Source: Herpetosiphon llansteffanensis | GTDB lineage: Bacteria > Chloroflexota > Chloroflexia > Chloroflexales > Herpetosiphonaceae | Direction: 5' to 3' | NCBI RefSeq assembly: GCF_003205875.1 | Contig: NZ_PUBZ01000116.1 | Span: forward strand, 1-39,173 | DNA: 39,173 nt | In this document: positions 27,843 through 37,025 of the stretch, one piece after another | Position numbering within the stretch: the first letter of the stretch is position 1 | Layout: each line of letters starts with the position of its first letter | The notes under the pieces: generated by a model | What the model saw: the letters and a program-made list of their open reading frames with translations, nothing else | The model's database searches: none | Told to the model about the DNA's origin: nothing | Made by a program: the position numbers and the translations under genes

Positions 27843-28706
27843 ATGTATAATGCGCGAACTGAGCAACGTCGTGCCTGGTTGCAAGCCTCGCCTGCCTTAA
27901 TCTGGTTGGGCTTCTTCTTTTTGGCTCCCTTGGTGCTCATTCTGATTTATTCATTCCAAGGCCGCGCCGACGATGGCACGGTGTTGTGGAACTGGTCGCT
28001 GGCCAATTATCAAAAGTTGTTTGCCGATGGTGCATTTTGGCGCACGCTCTGGCTTTCAACCTGGATTGCGTTGGTGGTGACGGCGATCACGTTGGTGGTC
28101 AGTTATCCGCTTGCCTTTTTTATGGCGACGCGCAGCCCCAAACGCCGTGGTTTGCTGGTGCTGGCGGTGATGATTCCGTTTTGGACCAACTTTCTGGTGC
28201 GGATTTACGCTTGGAAAGTGTTGCTTGGCAATAATGGCGTGGTCAATCGCTTTTTAGATCAATTTGATCTTGGGCCATTGCAAATGATCAATAACCCAAG
28301 CGCGGTGATTATGGCGCTGATCTATGGCGAATTGCCGTATATGATTTTGCCGCTCTATGCAGCGCTTGAACGCTTCGATTGGGTGCAGCTTGAGGCAGCG
28401 CGCGATTTGGGCGCTGGCCGCTTCCAAACATTTTGGCATGTCTTGTTGCCGCAAACCTTGCCAGGCATCACTGCTGGCTCAATTTTGGTCTTTGTGCCAA
28501 CCGTCGGCACCTTTGCGGTCTCGGATATTTTGGGTGGCACGAGCGTCAACATGGTGGGCAACACCTTGAGTTTGCAATTTGGCTCGGCCTCGAATTGGGC
28601 TTATGGCTCAGCAATTTCGATGATCTTTATGCTGCTGCTCTTGGGCGCAATCTTGCTTTATTTCAAAGCCACACGGGAGGTGAATGATGGCGAAAATCCT
28701 GGCTGA
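27843..28706 (+). CDS. potB: Spermidine/putrescine ABC transporter permease
   Basis: This is a 287-residue permease with six spanning segments and the EAA loop LEAARDLGAGRFQTFWHVLLP. I chose the ATG at 27843, which has GGGGGA just upstream; an in-frame start at 27813 would add ten residues with no ribosome site. It overlaps the next gene by about 20 bases. Confidence 0.92.
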   Translation: MYNARTEQRRAWLQASPALIWLGFFFLAPLVLILIYSFQGRADDGTVLWNWSLANYQKLFADGAFWRTLWLSTWIALVVTAITLVVSYPLAFFMATRSPKRRGLLVLAVMIPFWTNFLVRIYAWKVLLGNNGVVNRFLDQFDLGPLQMINNPSAVIMALIYGELPYMILPLYAALERFDWVQLEAARDLGAGRFQTFWHVLLPQTLPGITAGSILVFVPTVGTFAVSDILGGTSVNMVGNTLSLQFGSASNWAYGSAISMIFMLLLLGAILLYFKATREVNDGENPG

Positions 28707-29565
28707 TAAGCGCATTGAAACCAAGCACGGGCGTTCGCGTCCGGTGGCCAAACGGCACATGCCTTGGGGTACATGGGCGCTAACGCTGAATGCGATTTTC
28801 GTCTACACCTTCTTGTATGTGCCGATTATTGTGTTGGTGTTGTTCTCGTTTAATGCGGCCAAAGTTGGTGCGCAATGGCAAGGCTTCACTTTGCAATGGT
28901 ACAACGAGCTATTCGCCGATGCCCGTTTGGGCGATGCGCTCTGGACAAGCCTTAAAATCGCTGGTTTATCGACCATCATTGCCACGACGATTGGTACGTT
29001 GGCAGCGTTGGCCTTGGAAAAACGTGGTTGGCGCGGGCGCAAAGCCTTTGATACGGGCTTGTATTTGCCAGTCATTATTCCTGATGTGGTGATGGCTGTC
29101 TCGCTGTTGGGTTTCTTTACCTTGGCCTTTCGCCAATTCCAAGCCTTGTTAGGTTTGAATTTGGCCATGGGCTTGTGGACGGTCATCATCTCGCACGTGG
29201 CGTTTAATATTTCGTTTGTGACGGTTGTGGTTGGCACAAGTTTGGCCAACTTTGATCGCCGCTTGGAAGAAGCCGCTGCTGATTTGGGCGCAACGCCATG
29301 GCAAACCTTTTGGAAGATCAAGTTTCCCTTGATTGGGCCTGGGGTTTTGGGCGGTGCGTTGCTCTCGTTCACGCTTTCGCTTGATGATTTTGTAGTAACC
29401 TTTTTCACTCGTGGCCCAGGGGTCAACACCTTGACCACCGAAGTTTACGGGCGAATCAAAAAATCAATTTCGCCTGAGATTAACGCAATCTCAAGCCTGA
29501 TGTTACTTGGTTCAACGATCTTGGTGCTGACTTCGTTGTGGATGCAACGTCGCCGCCAAGCCTAA
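28687..29565 (+). CDS. potC: Spermidine/putrescine ABC transporter permease
   Basis: This is a 292-residue permease with six spanning segments and the EAA loop EEAAADLGATPWQTFWKIKFP (first 20 or so residues of the loop region). Two ATGs lie in tandem at 28684 and 28687; the second is six bases from GGGAGG and is the better start. It overlaps the end of potB, indicating coupled translation. Confidence 0.92.
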   Translation: MAKILADKRIETKHGRSRPVAKRHMPWGTWALTLNAIFVYTFLYVPIIVLVLFSFNAAKVGAQWQGFTLQWYNELFADARLGDALWTSLKIAGLSTIIATTIGTLAALALEKRGWRGRKAFDTGLYLPVIIPDVVMAVSLLGFFTLAFRQFQALLGLNLAMGLWTVIISHVAFNISFVTVVVGTSLANFDRRLEEAAADLGATPWQTFWKIKFPLIGPGVLGGALLSFTLSLDDFVVTFFTRGPGVNTLTTEVYGRIKKSISPEINAISSLMLLGSTILVLTSLWMQRRRQA

Positions 29566-29602
29566 TCAATAACCTAATTTGTGTGTTTAAGGAGTTTGAT
29601 TG

Positions 29603-30724
29603 ATGAAACTAAACCGCTTTGGGCTGTTGCTCATGGTGTTGAGTTTGTTGGTGGCCTGTGGCGAAGCAACCCCAACCACTACGCCGCCAACTACGCCAGC
29701 TGGTACGGCAACTGGGGGCAATAGCGGCTCAGTTGATCGCAGTAAGCTCAGCGAAACGTTGCGTATCTATGCTTGGGGCGAGTACATTCCCGAAGATGTG
29801 CCCCAACTTTTCGAAAGCGAATTTGGCGTAAAAGTCACGGTTGATACCTATTCATCGAACGAAGAAATGGCCGCCAAAATTCGGGCTGGCAATTCGGGCT
29901 ACGATATTGTTCAGCCTTCAGATTATATGGTAGCATTGTTGGCCGAGGGCAACTACTTAGCCAAAATTAATCTGGCCAATATTCCAAATGTTGCCAACAT
30001 CGATCCTGCCAACATGGGCTTGTATTACGACCCAAACAACGAATTTTCAGTGCCCTACTTGTGGGGAACCACCGGCATTGCCTACGACAAAACCGCAGTT
30101 TCGCCAGCGCCAACCAGCTGGTCAATTTTGTTTGATCCTGCTCAGCTGAGCGCCTACAAAGGTCGCGTGAGCATGCTCAACGACGAGCGCGAAGTGATTG
30201 GCGCGGCCATGCTGTTTTTAGGTAAAGATCGCAACTCCAGCGATCCTGCTGATCTCGAAGCTGCCAAAAAAGTCTTGCTTGAGCAAAAACCTTTGCTGGC
30301 CAAATACAACAGCGATAATGTCTACCAAGATTTGGCTTCAGGCGAGGTCGTTTTGGCCCAATCGTGGAATCTCTACACCGGCTTGGCCATGATCGAAAAC
30401 GAAAATATCGAATGGGTCATTCCGCAAGAGGGTGGCGTGATTTGGCAAGATACAATGGCGATTGTGGCTGGCTCGGCCAACCAATATACCGCCGAAGTGT
30501 TTATTGATTTTATGAATCGGCCTGAGATTGCTGCCAAAGTTGCCGATTTCACTGGTGCATTAACCCCCAACGTCAAAGCTGAGCCATTGATCGGCGCAGA
30601 ACTCAAGGCAGTCTATCCCAAGATCAAGCCTAGCGCCGAAGATCGCAAGCGCCTCGATTGGCTGCGCAAAGGCCAAAATGCCACCGCCTTCTCCGATGTG
30701 TGGTCGGCAGTTAAATCGCAATAA
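29603..30724 (+). CDS. potD: Spermidine/putrescine-binding lipoprotein
   Basis: This is a 373-residue binding protein with a lipobox LLVAC near residue 19, a Thr/Pro/Gly-rich tether and the PotD motifs LRIYAWGEYIPEDVPQLFE and YDIVQPSDYMVALL. The ATG at 29603 has AAGGAG eight bases upstream; a TTG at 29600 is also in frame. It closes a complete potABCD set, which should import polyamines. Confidence 0.92.
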   Translation: MKLNRFGLLLMVLSLLVACGEATPTTTPPTTPAGTATGGNSGSVDRSKLSETLRIYAWGEYIPEDVPQLFESEFGVKVTVDTYSSNEEMAAKIRAGNSGYDIVQPSDYMVALLAEGNYLAKINLANIPNVANIDPANMGLYYDPNNEFSVPYLWGTTGIAYDKTAVSPAPTSWSILFDPAQLSAYKGRVSMLNDEREVIGAAMLFLGKDRNSSDPADLEAAKKVLLEQKPLLAKYNSDNVYQDLASGEVVLAQSWNLYTGLAMIENENIEWVIPQEGGVIWQDTMAIVAGSANQYTAEVFIDFMNRPEIAAKVADFTGALTPNVKAEPLIGAELKAVYPKIKPSAEDRKRLDWLRKGQNATAFSDVWSAVKSQ

Positions 30725-30727
30725 CTA

Positions 30728-30780
30728 AGAACAGAGAAGAACATAGAGCATAGAACATAGAGCATAGAGCATAGAACATA
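30728..30780 (+). repeat. Heptamer array of AGAACAT/AGAGCAT units
   Basis: Seven-base units AGAGCAT and AGAACAT repeat about six times directly after the potD stop. It is a pure example of one heptamer class of the intergenic mosaic. Confidence 0.8.
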
Positions 30781-30838
30781 ACCGTTATGCAAAGGACATG
30801 GAGCATCAAACGCTGCGTGTCCTTTGTGGTTTAACGGT
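30781..30838 (+). terminator. Two-tier hairpin after potABCD
   Basis: The outer arms ACCGTTA (30781-30787) and TAACGGT (30832-30838) enclose a perfect 9-bp inner stem CAAAGGACA/TGTCCTTTG (30790-30798, 30818-30826). No T run follows, so it may be a 3'-end stability element rather than a true terminator. Confidence 0.5.
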
Positions 30839-30905
30839 AAAAACTAGGGCCAAAAGTTAAAAATGGTTAGCAGGTAGTCCTTTTTACATATTGATCACTA
30901 GATAA

Positions 30906-30934
30906 TTGATATGGTATTTATATCTACGTATACA
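30906..30934 (+). promoter_or_regulatory. Promoter of the W-[DN]-G repeat protein gene
   Basis: TTGATA (30906-30911) and TATACA (30929-30934) are separated by 17 bases, and the start codon is 85 bases further on. Confidence 0.6.
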
Positions 30935-31018
30935 GCATGATCGGCATGTCGGGCTGTATGCAGGAGATCGTTGGTAGCGAGATGGTTGTGTGGTGATGTT
31001 TTGGCCTAGGAGTCGTTC

Positions 31019-33100
31019 ATGACAGCCTCGTTTAAACACTGGCGCGGATGGTTATTGGCAGCGTTGGTTGGTTGTACAGCAATTCCGCTAGCGCTTGCGC
31101 CGGTTCAAGCACAAACAAACACTAAATTGAATTGGGATCGGTCTCAAAATCAAGCAACGCTGGTTAATTCAGCAGCCTTGACCAGCACTCAAGCCTTGAC
31201 AGGTACGTGGGAACCCAATATTGCCAATGTTGAGCCAAATACTGGGATTGTGCATACAACCACAATTGGCCCAAATGGCGATTTATATCTTGGGGGGTAT
31301 TTTACCCAGATTGCTGGGGTCAATGTTAATGGGCTGGTGCGTTGGGATGGGACGCAGTGGTCAGCCTTACCTACAACTGAATATGATTGGACAACCTCGT
31401 CGCCCTCGTTTAAGTCGCTGAGCTTCGTTGGCGATGATCTGTATGCGAGTGATTATAATCTCAATATTGGTGGCCTGACTGGGCTTGATCTTGCTCGTTG
31501 GGATGGGACGCGCTGGCATGCAGTTGGCAGCGGAATTGGCGATAATGGCGTTATTCATCAGCTCGCTGGTTATAACGGTGAGTTGTATATTTTTGGCGAT
31601 TACACAAGCTTTAATGATGTTGCCGCGCTCAATTTTGTGCGCTGGAATGGCACAACCGTGACATCCATGACCGCAATGCTCGAATCAATTGATACGGTCG
31701 ATGTGCTGGTTGCAACCTCGAATGGAGTCTATGTTAGTGGTCAGAATGAGCGGAATATTGCCCAGCTGCGCTATTGGGATGGCACAAGCGTGCGGAGCCT
31801 GCCCATAACGGTTGCACCAAACTCAATCAAGGTTTTTAATGATCAGCTGTATGGGGTCAAAAATCTGGATGCTCAGAGTTCAGCGTTGATGCGCTGGAAT
31901 GGCACGGCTTGGGTTAGCGTCGTGGATTCTGCGCCAGGGATGATTATTGATTATGCTTTAGATGCAGACCAAACCTATCTCGAAGTATTTCGTCAGAATG
32001 ACATTCACCACTATAGCTACAGCAATCTGAACCTTGAGTTATTGGCTGATTGTGCATGTAGTGGCAATTATGGCTTACATTTATCGCATAATCGGCTTTT
32101 CGTGACCAGTAACCTTGGCACGCCATTGATCTATTATGCGAATGATCAATGGCATGATGTGCCGATGTATAGCTCGCCACTGGCGAAATTAACTGCTGGC
32201 GATCGTTCAGCCTATATTCAGACTGATCAATTATTGAGCTGGGAGCAAAATAGCTGGCGGGTTGTGCCTCATCCAGCGGGTTTTGCGGTTGTTAATCACA
32301 TTCAGGCAACCGATGATCAAGCGTTGTATGCCATCAACTCAACTGATGAAATCTACGACCAAGTTGTGTATCGCTATGATCATGACATGAATACTGTAAC
32401 CAGCTTACCAATTATTCCGAATACGTTCCTTGGCGATTTATTTATTGTCCATGGCGAAACGCCGGTTGTTGCCAGCACAACCACCATCTATTATTGGAAT
32501 GGCACGAGTTGGGATAGCCTGCCATTGCCGTCGGACAGTCCTAGCTATGACCTTGAGGTTTTTGGCTACGATCAACAGCTGTATGCCTTGGTGGTATCGA
32601 ATAATAATGGGATCTATACTAGCCTGATTCATCGCTGGAATGGCACTGCGTGGGTTGCGTCGAGTCCAACACTCAACGGGGAGACCTATGATGTTGATCT
32701 TAATGCTAACGGCCTTTACTTGGTTGGGCAATATACCAATGGCAGTGAGCATTCGCAATTTATGCATTGGAATGGCAGCCAATTCAACGTTATTGCTAGC
32801 TCAAATCTCATTATTGATGAAGTTGAGGCGACCGATACAGGCGTGTATGTTGGTGGTTGGTTTAGCCAAATCGGCAACTGCACATGCTACAACCTTGGCT
32901 ATTGGAATGGTAGTGGCTGGCAAGCAGTTGGCGGCGGCGTAAATGGACGGGTCGCAGAACTGGCCGTATCTGGTGATCGGCTGTTTGTGCGTGGCGCGTT
33001 CAATCAAGCAGGCACGATAACGGCTTTAGGGCTTGCGAGCTGGAATTTTGCGAGTGCCGCGCCGCAATATACCATCTATCTCCCCTACACCATTAAATAA
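31019..33100 (+). CDS. Secreted W-[DN]-G repeat protein, probable beta-propeller
   Basis: This 693-residue exported protein has a signal peptide (about 1-31). It has at least nine short repeats of the form [RY]-W-[DN]-G-[TS]-x-[WV], near residues 108, 160, 208, 252, 292, 492, 539, 583 and 628. They alternate with LY[LIV]-G-[GD]-Y-like strands, as in propellers of the kelch or Galactose-oxidase type. A CTC cysteine pair lies near 621. It ends in YTIYLPYTIK, the shared exoprotein tail. AGGAGT lies upstream of the ATG. The next gene is a shorter relative. Function is unknown; binding of surface sugar or protein is a guess. Confidence 0.82.
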   Translation: MTASFKHWRGWLLAALVGCTAIPLALAPVQAQTNTKLNWDRSQNQATLVNSAALTSTQALTGTWEPNIANVEPNTGIVHTTTIGPNGDLYLGGYFTQIAGVNVNGLVRWDGTQWSALPTTEYDWTTSSPSFKSLSFVGDDLYASDYNLNIGGLTGLDLARWDGTRWHAVGSGIGDNGVIHQLAGYNGELYIFGDYTSFNDVAALNFVRWNGTTVTSMTAMLESIDTVDVLVATSNGVYVSGQNERNIAQLRYWDGTSVRSLPITVAPNSIKVFNDQLYGVKNLDAQSSALMRWNGTAWVSVVDSAPGMIIDYALDADQTYLEVFRQNDIHHYSYSNLNLELLADCACSGNYGLHLSHNRLFVTSNLGTPLIYYANDQWHDVPMYSSPLAKLTAGDRSAYIQTDQLLSWEQNSWRVVPHPAGFAVVNHIQATDDQALYAINSTDEIYDQVVYRYDHDMNTVTSLPIIPNTFLGDLFIVHGETPVVASTTTIYYWNGTSWDSLPLPSDSPSYDLEVFGYDQQLYALVVSNNNGIYTSLIHRWNGTAWVASSPTLNGETYDVDLNANGLYLVGQYTNGSEHSQFMHWNGSQFNVIASSNLIIDEVEATDTGVYVGGWFSQIGNCTCYNLGYWNGSGWQAVGGGVNGRVAELAVSGDRLFVRGAFNQAGTITALGLASWNFASAAPQYTIYLPYTIK

Positions 33101-33106
33101 ATGCTC

Positions 33107-33138
33107 ATGGCTCAGGATCGCAGCTAATCCTGAGCCAT
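33107..33138 (+). terminator. Terminator-like hairpin of the W-[DN]-G protein gene
   Basis: A perfect 12-bp stem (ATGGCTCAGGAT at 33107-33118, ATCCTGAGCCAT at 33127-33138) is followed by TCTTCC. The arm shares ATGGCTCAG with the palindrome that follows the next gene. Confidence 0.7.
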
Positions 33139-33159
33139 TCTTCCGCTGCGCCGTTGCGT

Positions 33160-33300
33160 TAAAAATGCGACTCTTTTTCGCCACGAATGACGCGAATTGC
33201 CTGAAATATATTTTAGCCACAAATTTCCACAGATGATTTGGTGGATCGTTTGTTAGCCAACAGCCTGCCACTTTCATTCCTCATCCTTCATTAAATATTT
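33160..33300. repeat. Degenerate intergenic repeat remnant
   Basis: Weak traces of the CACGAATGA/CGCGAATTG nonamers, a CACAGATGA unit and a CATCCTTCAT unit are present. Of the spacer 33139-33489, the rest holds only the GAGGAGG ribosome-binding site of the next gene. Confidence 0.5.
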
Positions 33301-33489
33301 AGTACTTTTAGCCTATCAATACATAGGTATAGAATGTTGGATACTCTATCCTTAAAGACCATTAATCCATAGCTAGCTAAACAAGATCATGGATAAGGTT
33401 CGCTATTTGCGAGCGCTCGTTCAATCAGCAGCGTTATTAAAACTGCTGACGATGTTTCATGTGCCACCTAGTTTTGAGGAGGAATCCAT

Positions 33490-34671
33490 ATGCGTCGGTT
33501 TTTGACGTTCGTTATGGTGTTGCTGGTCGTTAGTATTGGGATTGTGCCTGATCCTCGATCAAACGCCGCCTTAGCATTAACTGATCAGCGTGACCGCTCG
33601 CAGCCTATGCTTGATAGAGTGCCAACAGCGTTCGTGGAAGGGACATGGAATCCGACAATTAACATGTTAGATATGAAAATCAATAGTATGGCCGTTGCAA
33701 ACGAACGGGTCTATATTATCGCTTGGGTGGATGGACCGAACTCTGAGCCTCAAGCTCTGCGGGCATGGAATCCGCTAACTCAACAGTGGACGGTGCTTCA
33801 AGCGAATACAGCGAGCAATAGCTGGACTAAGTTACAAACAGGCCGCGATGGTCGGCTTTATGCGCTGCATACAATTTATGGTAGTTCAGGAACAGTTCCT
33901 CAGCGGCTGGTTTCAACCTTCAACGGATCTGAATGGGTTGATGTGACTCCAGTAGCCCCTTTGCCGGGCAATAGTTTTAATTCATATATTGCGCTCAGCA
34001 ATACTGAGATCTATATGATTGATAATAATCGCAGCTTGCTGATTTGGAATGGTACAACGTGGACGATTAAGCAAACCCATGAGGATGGGCCTGGAATTGA
34101 GGGGATTGCTGACTTACAACATTGTGGTGATGGAATATATTTCACCTATGTTGAGGCGATGCAGGTTAATGAGCATGTTGTTGTTACGCTCGAAGAGCTA
34201 CGCAAATATACACCGGCAACGGGCACTATTGCGGCTAGTGGAGGGCGGGTGAAGATGGCGATTTGTGAGGGCAATAATCGCTATAGCTTTATTAAGGAAA
34301 AAATTTACTTTGAGTTGGCAAATACTCCGACTCGCACCTTTACTGCTAGCTATGCTACATCGTCAACAATTCCTTGGGTGCGTGCGATGGTCCGCATTGG
34401 CGGTTATATCTATGTTACTGGCAATTTTGATACCGTTGATGGGGTTAAGACTGGGAATATAGCCCGCTGGAATGGCAGTCGGTGGGAAGGGCTTGGGCCT
34501 GAGTTTAGCCCGTATCGAGTCTCTACCGATGCTATCGTTGGGCTTGGCCATCAGGTTTATGTTGCTGGCTTTTATCTTGAGAGTGGCACTGGTGATGGGC
34601 GACATATTGCGGCATGGGCTCCGACTATGCCCTATACAACCTATAATCCATTGGTAATCCAAAAACCTTAA
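33490..34671 (+). CDS. Secreted W-[DN]-G repeat protein, shorter paralogue
   Basis: This 393-residue exported protein has a signal peptide (about 1-29). After the signal it has FVEGTWNPTI, matching LTGTWEPNI in the gene upstream, and it contains LLIWNGTTWTI and IARWNGSRWEGLGP repeats with YIYVTGNF and QVYVAGFY strands. So it is a diverged paralogue, probably arising by tandem duplication. It ends in YTTYNPLVIQKP, a version of the shared tail. The gene is more AT-rich than its neighbours. GAGGAGG precedes the ATG by nine bases. Function unknown. Confidence 0.8.
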   Translation: MRRFLTFVMVLLVVSIGIVPDPRSNAALALTDQRDRSQPMLDRVPTAFVEGTWNPTINMLDMKINSMAVANERVYIIAWVDGPNSEPQALRAWNPLTQQWTVLQANTASNSWTKLQTGRDGRLYALHTIYGSSGTVPQRLVSTFNGSEWVDVTPVAPLPGNSFNSYIALSNTEIYMIDNNRSLLIWNGTTWTIKQTHEDGPGIEGIADLQHCGDGIYFTYVEAMQVNEHVVVTLEELRKYTPATGTIAASGGRVKMAICEGNNRYSFIKEKIYFELANTPTRTFTASYATSSTIPWVRAMVRIGGYIYVTGNFDTVDGVKTGNIARWNGSRWEGLGPEFSPYRVSTDAIVGLGHQVYVAGFYLESGTGDGRHIAAWAPTMPYTTYNPLVIQKP

Positions 34672-34693
34672 TCAAACGTCTGCAACCGTATTT

Positions 34694-34725
34694 AATGGCT
34701 CAGCATGAATTCATGCTGAGCCATT
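34694..34725. terminator. Perfect 32-bp palindrome between convergent genes
   Basis: Both halves of 16 bases are exact reverse complements, centred on GAATTC, with arm core ATGGCTCAGCATG. It lies between the stops of the W-[DN]-G paralogue and the minus-strand heptose gene, and it is symmetric, so it could end transcription from both sides. Confidence 0.7.
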
Positions 34726-34729
34726 TGGT

Positions 34730-35224
34730 TTATTCGCTGCGAATTTTGGCAATCAAGTTGCTGGTCGATAAGCCAGCTTGATATTGAATCAGCTCAACTT
34801 GCCCACCGTAGGCTAAAACGATGCGAGCTTCGGGCAGCTCTTTGCCGCTGCTTGTTTGCTCAGGATGCGCATAGTCGCCACCCTTGACATAGACATCAGG
34901 TTGCAAGGCAGTGACTAATGGCTCAGCGGTAAGTGAATCAAACAAGGTGACATAATCGACTGCACGTAAGCCAGCCAAGACGATTCCGCGCTGCAATTCG
35001 GGCACAATTGGCCTAGTTGGGCCTTTATAGCCACGCACCGAGGCATCGCTGTTTAAGCCCACAATTAACAGATCGCCGAGCGCGCGCGCTGCTTGCAAAT
35101 AGCTAACATGGCCAGCATGCACCAGATCGAATGCACCATTGGTAAAAACAACGGTTAAGCCCTGTTTGCGCCATTGTTGGCGGCGCGCGACTAATTCTTC
35201 TAAGCTGCGGAATGGAGAGTTCAT
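34730..35224 (-). CDS. rfaE2: Heptose-1-phosphate adenylyltransferase (HldE C-terminal domain type)
   Basis: This 164-residue nucleotidyltransferase has FTNGAFDLVHAGHVSYL with the HxGH motif (about 36-39), GLNSDASVRGYKGPTRP, and DVYVKGGDY. These match the cytidylyltransferase-like domain that makes ADP-heptose from heptose-1-phosphate. I chose the ATG at 35224 with GAGG five bases upstream; an upstream ATG at 35248 would overlap the kinase gene. It follows the kinase by seven bases. In enterobacteria the two domains are fused; here they are separate genes. Confidence 0.9.
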   Translation of the reverse strand: MNSPFRSLEELVARRQQWRKQGLTVVFTNGAFDLVHAGHVSYLQAARALGDLLIVGLNSDASVRGYKGPTRPIVPELQRGIVLAGLRAVDYVTLFDSLTAEPLVTALQPDVYVKGGDYAHPEQTSSGKELPEARIVLAYGGQVELIQYQAGLSTSNLIAKIRSE

Positions 35225-35231
35225 CGAGGCC

Positions 35232-36242
35232 TCATGCAATCTGACCAAATTGGATTAATGCGCTTTGGAGTTCGTTAGAGCTAACCGTGGCCACGCCAAT
35301 GCGACGCACGACCAAGGCTGCCGCTGTGTTGGCAAGTTGGGCGGCAATTAATGGGCTATGGCCAGCGCAAAGGCTCAGCGTCGCAGTCGCAATAAAGGTA
35401 TCGCCTGCACCAGTTGCATCAAAAACCTCGCCAATTGGCACCGCTGGAATGTGATGGATGCCTGCTGGATCGAGCAACGAAAAGCCAGCGCCGCCTCTGG
35501 TAATCACCACCGCCGCCAGCTTGAGTTGATCGCGCAAGCGTTGCAAGCCCTGTTCAACCTGCTGATCATTGGGCAGTTGCTGACCCAACCAGGCTTCTGC
35601 TTCGCCCAAATTACACTTGAGAAAATCGGCTCCAGCGTAGGGTTCAAAGCGGCCTTGGCTATCAACCGTCAATAATACCTGATATTGTTGACATAATTTT
35701 TGAATATGTTGAATTAGCCGCTCGCTAAGCCAGCCAACCCGATAATCGGAGCACAGCACAGCATCGACTTGGGGTATCAATTGGCTCAATAATTCGATCG
35801 CCTGATCTTCGAGGCTGGGGTCGACAGGCCGCCGATCAATTTTATCGAGCCGTGCTACTTGCTGGGCGACGGTTAATTGCACCGAGGCCAAAATGCGGGT
35901 TTTGGTGGTGGTTGGGCGTTGCTCATCACGTAATAGGCCAGTTGTACTGACCTTGCGTTTATGCAACGCATTAGCTAATTCTTGGCCCGCCTGATCAGCT
36001 CCAATCAAGGCAACGATGCCTGCTGTGCTGCCAAGCGCTGTGATATTGGCCGCAGGGTTGGCAGCGCCACCAGGAATTGTCCGCCGCTGCTCAAATTCTA
36101 AGACCGGAATTGCGGCCTCGCGCGAGAGCCGTTCGGGCTTGCCATACAAATATTCATCGAGCACAACATCGCCAACCACCAGTACTCGGCGATTGGCGAG
36201 CTGTGCAACATGTTCAAGCGTGATCATGCGTGTTCTCAACAT
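35232..36242 (-). CDS. rfaE1: Heptose-7-phosphate kinase (HldE N-terminal domain type)
   Basis: This is a 336-residue PfkB/ribokinase-family kinase. It has GDVVLDEYLYG (about 24-34), the substrate motif GGAANPAANITALG (58-71) and the ATP/anion-hole motif DATGAGDTF (275-283). Pairing with the adenylyltransferase fixes the role as D-glycero-D-manno-heptose-7-phosphate kinase with good probability. An alternative start at 36227 (MITLEHV) lacks five residues; no clear ribosome site decides between them. It follows the SDR gene by six bases. Confidence 0.9.
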   Translation of the reverse strand: MLRTRMITLEHVAQLANRRVLVVGDVVLDEYLYGKPERLSREAAIPVLEFEQRRTIPGGAANPAANITALGSTAGIVALIGADQAGQELANALHKRKVSTTGLLRDEQRPTTTKTRILASVQLTVAQQVARLDKIDRRPVDPSLEDQAIELLSQLIPQVDAVLCSDYRVGWLSERLIQHIQKLCQQYQVLLTVDSQGRFEPYAGADFLKCNLGEAEAWLGQQLPNDQQVEQGLQRLRDQLKLAAVVITRGGAGFSLLDPAGIHHIPAVPIGEVFDATGAGDTFIATATLSLCAGHSPLIAAQLANTAAALVVRRIGVATVSSNELQSALIQFGQIA

Positions 36243-36248
36243 CCAAAA

Positions 36249-37025
36249 TTAACCAACCAGCTTCACCAACCAACGGGTGAACGCTGGGAAGATACGATAA
36301 ACTACTCCAAACAGATGAAAAAACCGAGGAATAACCCGCTGAGTTGTGGGGTTGGCCGCCACATGCAACACAATATCAGTCACATCGTGGGGCTTGAGCA
36401 TGCCAAAAAGCGAAGCAAAGCGCGACATCTTATTGAAGTCTGCTGATTCAAAAAATGGCGTAGCAATCGGCGCTGGGCAAACGATCGAGCATTTGATTGG
36501 CGTGCCACGCAGCTCGATTTGCAACGCTTCCGATGCCGCCATCAAGGCATGTTTTGAAGCCGAATAACTGCCCATATTGTGGGTTGAAACCAAGCCAGCC
36601 ACCGAAGCCACATTCACAATATGGCCACTATTTTGCTTGTGCATCACGGGCAAAACGGCGCGAATACAATGCATCGCACCAAAATAATTAACCGTCATCA
36701 TGCCTTCGAGATGTTTCCAATCGATGTGCTCAATGGAATCGAACACCCCATAGCCAGCATTATTGATCAGCAAATCGACCCGCCCAAATGTTGCAACCGC
36801 TTGATCGATCAAGGCTTGAACTGCATCAACATCGCTGACATCGGTGGCAACAGCAAGGGCTTTGGCTCCTGTTTGGTTAATTGCGGCAGCAAGATCGTTT
36901 AATTGATCAGCTGAGCGAGCGGCCAGCACCACATTGGCTCCGCCTTGGGCTAAGCCTTCAGCAATTAATTTTCCAATGCCTGATGATGCGCCGGTAACGA
37001 TGGCGGTTTTGCCAGCAAAACTCAT
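36249..37025 (-). CDS. Short-chain dehydrogenase/reductase
   Basis: This 258-residue SDR has the cofactor motif TGASSGIG (about 11-18), the NNAG motif, and catalytic S141, Y154 and K158 (YSASKHA). The C-terminal end is hydrophobic with FRRFFHLFG-like residues, suggesting membrane contact. I chose the ATG at 37025, overlapping the phosphatase stop as ATGA, with AAGGAG about nine bases upstream. Substrate unknown; it lies between a phosphatase and the heptose genes. Confidence 0.88.
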   Translation of the reverse strand: MSFAGKTAIVTGASSGIGKLIAEGLAQGGANVVLAARSADQLNDLAAAINQTGAKALAVATDVSDVDAVQALIDQAVATFGRVDLLINNAGYGVFDSIEHIDWKHLEGMMTVNYFGAMHCIRAVLPVMHKQNSGHIVNVASVAGLVSTHNMGSYSASKHALMAASEALQIELRGTPIKCSIVCPAPIATPFFESADFNKMSRFASLFGMLKPHDVTDIVLHVAANPTTQRVIPRFFHLFGVVYRIFPAFTRWLVKLVG

